Source: Bicyclus anynana (taxonomy: Eukaryota; Arthropoda; Insecta; Lepidoptera; Nymphalidae). From it: a stretch of DNA of 64,000 bases. The notes below the pieces were generated by a model that saw nothing but the letters and a program-made list of their open reading frames with translations, was not told where the DNA came from and did not search any database. Shown piece by piece: positions 20,974-30,300 of this stretch. A program made the translations under genes and the position numbers. Each line of letters starts with the position of its first letter. The first letter of the stretch is position 1. The stretch spans positions 7,698,291 through 7,762,290 of the forward strand of contig NC_069090.1 of NCBI RefSeq assembly GCF_947172395.1, given 5' to 3'.

Positions 20974-23900
20974 TTACAGTAGATTCTTAAGGTTTAAGCG
21001 AAACTGTAGCATTATCAAAAAGAACGTAGAGATCATGCCAGCAATCTGCGAAAAAAAATGATTCATAGTTACTGATAAGCATTCTTGTCCGAAAAAAGCC
21101 ATATACGTATACTGTAGGTACTTTTAGTCGTAAGATAAGAAAGATGGCTAAATGTTCACTTACTCGCACATCGTGGGGACCTATTAGATTTGGTAGAATA
21201 CTTGGTAGAAATAATAAATGGGTAAACGACTATATTTTTTCACTTTTAGCGGCGGGGAAAAAAACTACTCGTAAGGTACATACTTCAAAAACAATTTATA
21301 TTTATTAGGGTTATTTCCTTCAAAATAAAAAAAAATAACCGTGTTTTTTTTAAGTTTTGAAACCCTCCGATTCCTTTGCATAATGGTCTAATCGTAAGAT
21401 TTCAAAATGCACACATTTGAACTATTAACTATCTTATCCATATATGCTGGTTGAGTATTTCTGAACTTGGTTTTTTTGTTTGCCTTAAATCCTACCGACA
21501 AAGACGTACCGCCAAGCGATATAGCGTTCCGATACGATGTCGTGTAGAAACCGAAAGGAGTGTGGATTTAACTCCTAACAAGTTAGCCCGCTTACATCTT
21601 AGATTGCATCATCACTTACCATCAGGTGAGATTGTAGTCAAGGGCTAACTTGTTTAGAATAAAAAAAAATATACACAACTGCGATGTCAACAAAGTTGCA
21701 AGGCTTTTTCCCTGTACCGCGCTCGAGTAAATCCGAAAATCCATTCTTCGGCTCCACTACTATAAACAGTAAGCCATGTTTTATTTTACATAAAAATGCG
21801 ACCATACCGAACTAAGTAGAGGTCTGCCAAACGGGACGACTCCTAAAGGTGCAAACGTCGGCAGTGTCAACATAGAGACAAGTTCAATAAAACTGTACCA
21901 CTTTTTATTCTGACTGAAGCAAGACTTCTGGCACAATATACGACTCAATAAGTTCTCAGTCTTCTGGAACTGAAAACGTAGATATTAAATATATAAAGAA
22001 TTTAAAAAAATAAAAGAAACCCGACTGCCTAACTGCTAGTCATCCGCCTCGCGTATTTCTAATAAATAACGTTATTCTAATTGTAGTTTTTTTTTTTATG
22101 GTCATGATATACCATTTTGAATTGATTGAACATGAGTTACCATCCTCTTGATGAGCCCTTGACTTTGATACCCATATTCGAAAAAAAAATTTTTTTTCAC
22201 CTCGAGTATCGATAGCATCTCACAGTCCTCATGTTTTTTTAACTTCACCTATCTAAGAACACTTGGGTTATTAAAACAAATATACGATATCTTAATTACG
22301 TAAATCCATTCAGTGGTTTGGAAGATATGAGGTAATAAAGAATATTACATACATACAAGATACGCGCGAAATACATAACCCTTCTTGCAGTCGGGTAATA
22401 ATGTAATAAGAATACATTCTTCATCATTATTTCTTTCCTCTTTTATTAACATGGACTTTCAAACACAACGATCTCAAGCGTTCAGCACCCAGGTGGTCCC
22501 TGCAATCTGATTGATGTCAATGGTCCACCTAGTGGGGTGTCAATTATAAATACTACGCTTTCCGGTGCGGGGTCGCCATTCCAGCATTTCGGGACCCCAG
22601 CATATATAGGCACTTCGAACTGTGTGCCCTGCCCATTGCCACTTCAATTTTACTTTTGAAAAATTTAAGATATACATGAATAATTCCGATTATGAATGGT
22701 ACATACCTCTTGATTTAAATTATGACACGGTTCGATAAGAATATAAATTTTTGTGATATGGTATAACAAAAATATTCCCTGGATTATAATGATCAGCTTT
22801 TGAATATTGGACATACCTGTAATAAATTAGAATTAGAGCTAAAAGGTACATTTAGTAGAAAAAAGTTTCAAGTAAAATACGAGTAGGTAGTAGGTACCTA
22901 TTTACCTAATATTGTTACTATACCGGAGAAATTGTACACTGTCATTAATACATTCGACATGAACCCAAGAAACATCAGAAATAATATTACGTCTTCATAT
23001 TCGTGGACCATATCTATTATGTGGAAAACTTTTATGTAATCTTCCAGTAGTATATTTTCATTGTTCCTTTGAGCTCTGCAGAGACCTGTCGAACTTATAT
23101 TTATAAGTATTCAAATAACAAATAGATAAGTTTTTCAAACATGATATTAACATCATCATTAACAATTTTCGGCTCACTGTTGAGCTTGAGTCTCCCCTCA
23201 GAACGAGAGGGGTTAAACTAATAGTCCACCATGCTAGCACAATGCTGATTAGCAGACTTCACACAGGTACGTAGAGAATTGAGAAAATTGAGAAAAAGGG
23301 CGAGGCTCATTTTTTGCGCAAAGGATCAGCCTGGCTGACTGGCTGTCCAGCGCGGAAATGCAGCCAGTATTCTTGCCAACATTCCACGTGGGCATGATTT
23401 GTAAAGTTATTAAGATAAATTAGCTTAAGTTCCTTATTGTATTTTTCTCAATAAAAAGAAATCAAACTGCACATAACTGAAAAGTTATAGTAGAAAAGTA
23501 TGTTTTTGGATTTGAACTTACGCCCTCCGAATCGAAGTCAGAGGTCATTTCCACTGGGCTATTACATAACATAAACATAACACAACATAACAACATTTAT
23601 TTTATAATTTAATCACAATATGCATGTCATTATGACTTTTTTTTAATAAGTATGTATTTAAATACTTACCATTCTCCTGAAAAAAAAGTTGATTTAAACG
23701 TTTATTAAGAGCTTTCATCGTTGAGATGATATTATAAAATACAATCTTATGTTGCATTAGCAAACAGTCTATTATATTAAACTCGAGGTGATATGTAGTC
23801 CAAAAAAGAACGTAATCTGAAATGTGATCAATTTTTAGGATATGTATCATAATATATAGCCAAACTAGAATTATAAAAAAGTGTCGGGTCAAGCGCAATT

Positions 23901-26018
23901 TAGGGTTATATTTTTTAATATAATATCTTATAATTACTACTCTACTATAATAGCTACTCTGTATGCTTACTTTGGGGCTAGATGGTGATGTGTATTGTTT
24001 AAGTATATTTATTATTATTATTATTTATTTATTTTATAACTCGCTATTTGATAATTAATTTTGAAGGTCTTTATTTCCTACTGCTGTTGGCCCCTGACCG
24101 CATATAATCTTTTAGGGTCCTACACAATTTTCTAAGGAATCCCTACAGTCTGCGTGGCCCAACACCCATTTTGCCGGTTTCTTCATACAAATGAACCTCC
24201 TAATGACCATAGCAAACACAATAAAAAAGTAATAGCCAAATTAATCGGCCGTTTACGCATGATGTCCTGATCAAAGAAAAAATAGGGTTTTTTTAAAGAC
24301 TGCCGACTGCCTTGACTTCGCACCATTCTTTCTTCATCATCATCATATCAGCCGATGAACGTCCACTGCAGAACATAGGCCTTTTGTAGGGACTTCCAAA
24401 CATCACGATCCTGAGCCGCCTGCATCCAGCGAATCCCTGTGACTCGCTTGATGTCGTCAGTCCACGTGGTGGGGGGTCTACCAACACTGCGTTTTGTAGT
24501 GCGGGGTCGCCATTCCACTTCGGCTTCGCACGCGTGGTATTTTTATACTATGTAAAGATAATGATATATAGACTTACATGCATATACTTACATGTTGTTT
24601 TACCTTGAACTTTAACGAGCAAAATTAAAGTACTCAGATGCAGAGCAAAAGTCACAATTGCAGAAAACACGACGCTTGTCCAAACTTTCCACACTTTGGG
24701 CTCTAATAAATGGTCAGTGCCAGTATGGTCGTTAATCTAGAAATTTAACAATTTTAATTCATAATTTAACACAATATACATAATAAATATATAAACAGTA
24801 TAATGATTTACGTAGTAGACGTACATAATGTTAATTCACGAGTACGTAAAATTAAAATTTCATAAAAGCCTACGACATGTAATACGTAATTGAAAAAAGA
24901 AAAAATAATTTATAAATCCTCGTATGTTTCTTAGTATCGTGTATAAGCACTTGAGCAAAACATGGTTATTTTAAAATCACAAACAGACACGACAATTTTA
25001 TATGTATATAACATGTAAACTTCTTACACAATTTATTTGCCTATTGCAAGCTCTATGCTAGACTGCAGGAAAGTTAAAATTGGATATAACAAAATTCTAA
25101 TACAATACCTCCTGTAACTGACTAATTATATACAAAAGTCGTCGCATCCGATATTGTCCAATAAACACTCCCAAACTTGATATAGTTACAATTAAACCGT
25201 ATTGGGTAATGAAAATTATCACCGATTCCACGGAATCGAAAGCGATCATTTCTGATTTTTTATTGAAAAATATGATGCTTAGAGTCGTGATCATTACAGG
25301 TATTCCTAAAAAGAAATATTAATGCTAAGTATTATTTATCTTTAAAATAAAAAATACGCATGTGTGTATGATTGGGGTGAGTGAGTGGGAGGCAGAAAAA
25401 AAACGGGGTAACACAAAAAGTTGTTTTAACATATTTTTAACTTTGTGTTAAATGTGTTGCTATGCTAGAGGTTCACCCAATATTATTTTTTTTTATTCTT
25501 TCTAAATTAGATGATTATTAGTTTGCTGATGAAATCTAAGATGGAAGTGGGCTAACTTGTTAGGAGAGGGATGAAAATCCACATTCCTTTCGGTGTCTAC
25601 ACGACATCGTACCGGAATGCAAAATTGCTTGGCGGTACGTCTTTGCCGGTAGGGTGGTAACTAGCCACGACCGAAAAATCCAGCCAGCCAGACCTGAACC
25701 AATTAAGAAAAGCTCAATTGGCCCAGCCGGGCATCGAACCCAGGACCTCCGTCTGTAAATCCACCGCGCATACCAATGCGACACGGACGTCAAAATATGA
25801 AACTCTTTTGATGGCAATAAGATATATCAAAACTACTAACGTAACAAAGTGGTTACTACAGTAGCGATGATCGCCGCAGTCCGACAAACGGTAACATGGA
25901 AGTCATCGCCGCAACCGCGCTTGAACCGCAGCGGCGCGATGCCGGCAAACTTGCTCGCTCGCAACACTATGGCGGTCGCGCCCGACACCACGCCTGACTC
26001 TGACTCCGGAGTATCCAT
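20974..26018 (-). CDS. Gustatory receptor gene 4
   Basis: Eight exons give 396 codons: 26018-25841, 25305-25109, 24736-24592, 23816-23670, 23085-22906, 22816-22707, 21969-21808 and 21045-20974. All have AG/GT borders; the exon 7 donor (GTATGG) is weaker than the GTAAGG of genes 2 and 3. Landmarks are SKFAGIAPLRF, GQYRMRRLLYIISQLQE, INDHTGTDHLLEPKVWKVW, MQHKIVFYNIISTMKALNKR, FHIIDMVHEYED, ILIEPCHNLNQE, KTENLLSRILCQ, PLGVVPFGRPLLSS and STFFLIMLQF (TM7, Gr signature). It is most like gene 2. An AG preceded by TTTT lies 15 bases upstream of the ATG in all four genes, so a non-coding first exon spliced at that site is likely. The product is a seven-pass chemoreceptor, ligand unknown. Confidence 0.9.
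21488..21668 (+). repeat. SINE-B, 5' truncated
   Basis: It begins at CCTACCGACAAAGACGTACC and ends in CAAGGGCTAACTTG plus an A-rich tail. It lies in intron 7 of Gr gene 4. Confidence 0.8.
22195..22400 (+). repeat. Repeat H copy
   Basis: It shares GGAAGATATGAGGTAATAAA and CTTCACCTATCTAAGAACAC with 14890-15070 and ends ATAACCCTTCTTGCAGTCGG, a tail also seen near 34700-34740. Confidence 0.45.
22440..22656 (-). repeat. RTE-like LINE 3' fragment
   Basis: On the plus strand it shows TTTCCGGTGCGGGGTCGCCA and TGCCCATTGCCACTTCAAT, the complement of the family's C-terminal coding region. It is about 50 bp from exon 6 of Gr gene 4. Confidence 0.8.
23148..23575 (-). repeat. SINE-A interrupted by a LINE tail
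   Basis: The 3' part is at 23148-23288 and the tRNA-like head at 23466-23575. Between them sits a foreign plus-strand LINE fragment (23289-23465). It lies in intron 4 of Gr gene 4. Confidence 0.7.
23289..23465 (+). repeat. Non-LTR retrotransposon C-terminal remnant
   Basis: One frame reads WLAVQRGNAASILANIPRG then HDL and a stop. This is the C-terminus of a lepidopteran non-LTR element also seen, more degraded, at 61440-61610. It ends CAATAAAAAG. Confidence 0.65.
24333..24522 (-). repeat. RTE-like LINE 3' fragment
   Basis: The plus strand shows GACGTCCACTGCAGGAC-type sequence, GTCGTCAGTCCACGTGGTGG and TGCGGGGTCGCCATTCCA. It lies about 70 bp from exon 3 of Gr gene 4, in the same orientation as that gene. 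Confidence 0.8.
25490..25793 (-). repeat. SINE-B, near full length
   Basis: It is inserted in intron 1 of Gr gene 4, with CCGGGCATCGAACCCAGGAC (B-box side) near 25725-25745 and an A-rich tail on the left. Confidence 0.85.
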
Positions 26019-26059
26019 TGATAATGTGCTCACTAAAATACAAAATGGGTGTATCGGTT

Positions 26060-26480
26060 ACCCTCATGATTATTGTGATGCATAGCCAAGACACACACAA
26101 ATAAACATAAATCTACTTACTGAGAGCGCTTTTCAAAGTAAAATATAATAGAATTTACGGAGACGTACCGATCAGAAGTATTTTTGGGATGAATTAACCA
26201 ATTATTATGGTGAACTAAGTGTAGTCTACTCACCCTTTACTCTAATAGCATTGCTTGTAAGTTTGATTGATATTGTAAAATGACAATGTATTACTTTTTC
26301 TGACTTCGCTTAACGATGTAATATCCAAATATGTTGTTCCATTAGTACCTACATAACTATATTTGGTAAAGCGTTACTTGGCAACCGATGATTGGTATTG
26401 ACAAATAACCCTTATTACATTAATGTAGTAGAATAGGTCCGCGCTGCCGCTCTAGTAGATATAGCCGATCGGAAACGGAT
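26060..26480 (-). promoter_or_regulatory. Conserved upstream block of Gr gene 4
   Basis: This is the most compact version of the Gr upstream block, starting only about 40 bp before the ATG. Landmarks are GCATAGCCAAGACACAC, TTGCTTGTAAGTTTGATTGA, ATATTTGGTAAAGCGTTACT and TAGTAGATATAGCCG. With no insertion between it and exon 1, it is the best guide to the ancestral promoter. Start site and core promoter were not located. Confidence 0.5.
26373..26385 (-). promoter_or_regulatory. X-box-like (RFX) motif upstream of Gr gene 4
   Basis: The minus strand reads GTTGCCAAGTAAC, identical to the motif of gene 1, about 355 bp upstream of the start codon. Confidence 0.45.
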
Positions 26481-26489
26481 ATAAAGGGC

Positions 26490-26940
26490 AAAACACTATT
26501 ATTGAATGAAAGTCTGTCAGGTCTAACTATTCCCACCAAAAATGTTACCTTCGAAAGGCAAAGAATAACCTTGAATGAAGTCCCGGACTTGTGACCGAAG
26601 GATGTAGGGTTAAAGACGACTTTTAAAACTAGTTAACACTCCCCTTCTCACTCAAGTTATTATCCCCGTCTATCCCAAAATAATATAAGGATTATGCAAC
26701 AAGAGGTGTGGACGGATCGAACGTCAAAACAAGAAGGAACTACGCCGCCTGAGAGGTTTACCACTACTCCCCAGCTAACTCACGGAACATTTCGTACTAT
26801 CTCGGCTCATGACGACAGGAGCCGACCGATCGAATGACTCACTCGCACCGACACACGGCTTGGGAGTTTCACTTAAAGACTATTGAACGAGTCTAGTTGA
26901 TACGGTGCCGATCCCATTTCGAATTGGTGTGCTTTAACCC
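26490..26940. other. Unassigned GC-richer block between Gr gene 4 and the CRAL-TRIO gene
   Basis: This is about 450 bp of higher GC sequence (GTGGACGGATCGAACGTCAA, ACGACAGGAGCCGACCGATC). Stops occur in the frames examined and no family was recognised. An old LTR or DNA transposon fragment is possible. Confidence 0.3.
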
Positions 26941-27024
26941 TTATCATCTCATCATAATTATCATGCCAAAAGTAATAATCTTTATTGTTAATTTTATTAT
27001 CCTAGATACTAAATACTTACCATG

Positions 27025-27260
27025 CATCTCCAACTTTTCAGTTGTGTGCATTTAAAAAAATTAAACATCACGTGTCTCAAACGGTGAATGAAAACATCGT
27101 GAGGAAACCTGCATACCAGAGAATTTTCTTAATTCTCTGCGTGTGTGAAGTCTGTCAATCCGCATTGGGCCAGCGTGGTGGACTGTTGGCCTAATCCCTC
27201 GCATTCCGACAGGAGACTCGAGCTCAGCAGTGAGCCGAATATCAGTTGATAACGACGAGC
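27025..27260 (+). repeat. SINE-A, head truncated
   Basis: It runs from CATCTCCAACTTTTCAGTTG to CTCAGCAGTGAGCCGAATAT. It lies just downstream of the CRAL-TRIO gene in tail-to-head layout. Confidence 0.85.
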
Positions 27261-27349
27261 TACTAAATACGTATTGCAATTTTCAAATAAATTAATTAAA
27301 ATAAATTAAAAGTAATAATAAAATCTACATTTAAATAAACAAAATGAAC

Positions 27350-27366
27350 TTTATTGTTAGTTTATT
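27350..27366 (-). terminator. Polyadenylation signals of the CRAL-TRIO gene
   Basis: Two AATAAA hexamers read on the minus strand at 27366-27361 and 27355-27350, 22-38 bp downstream of the stop codon. This gives a very short 3' UTR. The signals are seen in sequence; their use is inferred. Confidence 0.6.
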
Positions 27367-27387
27367 TGTAAATAGAAACATAGGCAC

Positions 27388-30300
27388 TTAATCTATATCT
27401 AATTTCTTAAAGCTGCCCTGGATACCGAATATTTCTTCAATGGTAGCTTTCTGACCGTTCGGTCTTAAGGACTCGTTGACTCGCCGCCTGTTTTCTTCCT
27501 TGTAAAACTGTTTGTTATCTTCAACCCATTGCTGAATTTCATCTGAAAAATATATAAAGTATAAAACAAATCTAGTGATTAGTTTTAATATCTTTACTAA
27601 TATTATAAAGCTGAAGAGTTTGTTTGTTTGATTGAACGCGCTAATCTCAGGAACTACTGGTCCGATTAGAAAAATTCTTTCAGTGTTAGATAGTCCATTT
27701 ATCGAGGAAAGCTATAGGCTGTATATTATCCCTGTATTCCTACGAGAACAGGAACCATGCGGGTAAACCACGCGGCGTCAGCTAGTGTTTAAATAATATT
27801 CATATGCAGAAAGACAACAATAGAATGTGGGCAAGACAAATTATATAAAAACATTGAAAAACATCATCATGAAAAGCATATTTTTTAAAACGACTGAAAG
27901 AGTTAATGTTGCAAGACTAAATGAATATGACGAACTTTTGGCGACGATGATGAAGATGTTTTTTATTTTTATTGATGAAAATGTGTCATTTTGAGGTCCA
28001 AGTAGCATCGGGGATTAGCGCCTCGTTTCATTTTATGTTGTTCAGACCTTGCTTTGCTCTCTTCAACCTCTTTAGCGATTACAACAGTTAATACAACCCG
28101 CTTAATAGATTATTTTTATCAATATTTTGTGTTAGTTTTTACTACTAAAGCAGAATGCAAAAGAAAACATTTAAATACAATAATGCTGTGTACAAATAGT
28201 GGATATAAGTTCTATATTACCAAAAACATTCAAAATGCACACCTTTAAGTTCTTTCTTAGTTTTATAATCCCCTCCTAACTCCTTGGGGAAAGCTTCTTT
28301 CGGAATGTAATTATACAAGACTGGAGATTCTGCCTCGTGTATATGAATGATGTCTAGAAGAGCCTTCTTCATAAACGGCTTTAGTAACATCATTAGTTTG
28401 TCCATGAATGATGGAGCGTTTATGAAGTGCACCTCTTTCAGTCTCACCAACATGCACTCCTGAAAATGTTTATGAGTAATTATTATTAATTATTATTATT
28501 AATATTTATTTATTTAAATATAAATATACATTTTTTTAACTATTCTTAATATAACTTATGAGTGTGACATAAACTCGATTGGGTTTTTCTACACACCGGC
28601 AATCGTCGTCAGCACTCGGAGTTCGCAATCAATAAGCAACATATAAAACAACAACATACACAACACACATAAAATATAATACAATAACAATAACTTAACA
28701 AAACGCACGCATACTCGAAGAAACAAAAATATTTGTCTGTCTGTCTATCCGTATTTTATGTTGACCGGGCGACACGCTGAAACTACTGAATGAATTCAAA
28801 AGAAACTTGGCACGATTTGAAACCGAATTAGGCTATAGTATACTTTGTGTCGCGAAAATTAAATCAAAAGGAGGTGAAACAGGGGTTGAAAGTTTGTATG
28901 GAATGTCCTTCAATTTTAAAGTTACATATATATATATTAGATACTTCAAAATTCTACCCCTTAACCCTTTAGGGGTAGAATTTTGAAAAGGGTTTATTTT
29001 TTTAATATACATCGTTCATGTTTTGAGATAAAGTTTTGTAATGATTAGTGGACCATTTACTACATAACACATGCAAAAATATAAAGTTAAGTTATAATAA
29101 AATTACAGTTTTATTATAAGTACCTATAGATTTGTCCATTCGACATAGCTCAACGAGTTGCGCAGCTGAAATGGCAATGGGCGGGGCACATAGTTCGAAG
29201 AGCCGATGGACGTTGGGGTCCCAAAGTGCTGGAAAGGCGACCCCGCACTAGTAAGCGCAGTGTTGGCCGACCCCCCACCAGCCGGGCTAGCATGGGCAAG
29301 GGATAAAATTTTTATCCACCCATTATATCCACTGACTAAGGATATAAATCCACCCGTCATAGCATGGCCACAAGGGAAAGACAAATTAATCCCCGATTGA
29401 CATTACGCGTGGAGATCTTTTCCTCGACTATGGCATATGGAGTGGATAAAATGATATACTTTGGGACTTTTGACATTTAAACGCGATAAATTTATCCCTG
29501 TGAAGTTGATGTGGGGATAAAACTTTACTTAAAAAAACAATTGTCTCGCATGTTTTGGTCTTTAACAATTGCTTCGCAATATGGGGTAGGGTAGGGGTAA
29601 GGTAGGGGTGGGGTAGGGGTGGGGGTGGGGTAGGGGTGGGGTAGGGGTGGAGTAGGGTAGGGGTGGGGTAGGGGTGGTTTAGGGGGGGGTGTTTTGTGTA
29701 GGCGTGGGGGAGGGGGGAGGGGGGTTAGGGGCGGGGTAGGGGTGGGGTAGGGTTGGCGTAGGGGTGGGGTAGGGTAGGGGTGTGGTAGGGGTGGGTGTGG
29801 GGTAGGGGTGGGGTGGGGGGTAGGGAGGGAGGTAGGGAGGGGGAGGGGGGTTAGGGGGGGTAGGGGGTAGGGGGCTAGGGGGGTAGGGCAGGGGTAGGGG
29901 AGGGGTAGGGGTAGGGCAGGGGTAGGGTAGGGGTAGGGTAGGGGTAGGGTAGGGGTAGGGTAGAGGTAGGGCAGGGGTAGGGTAGGGGTAGAGGTAAAGA
30001 AGGGTAGAGTAGGGATAGAGAACAAGTGCACTTATGTCAAAACGAAGCTTGACCGGGTCCGCTAGTATGATAGATACTATAGATACCTACTACAAACCAC
30101 CCCAAAAAACAGAAAACAGATAAATAATATGCACAAAAAAACCAAATATTATCAAATTTACGTTTATTTCGGACTATTAATATACCTAATCCCAATTTAT
30201 AAGATATATACAAATGGGTTGACAAGTCTTTCCCTCCGTTTATCCACCGGGGATATTATATCCACCGACGTGCCCATGCGCGGTGAGTGGATAAAACGAG

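Noticed and set aside
29525..30031. 168-codon proline-rich frame on the minus strand
   Set aside because: It is the reading of the G-rich minisatellite on its opposite strand. Its composition follows the repeat unit and it has no other protein features.
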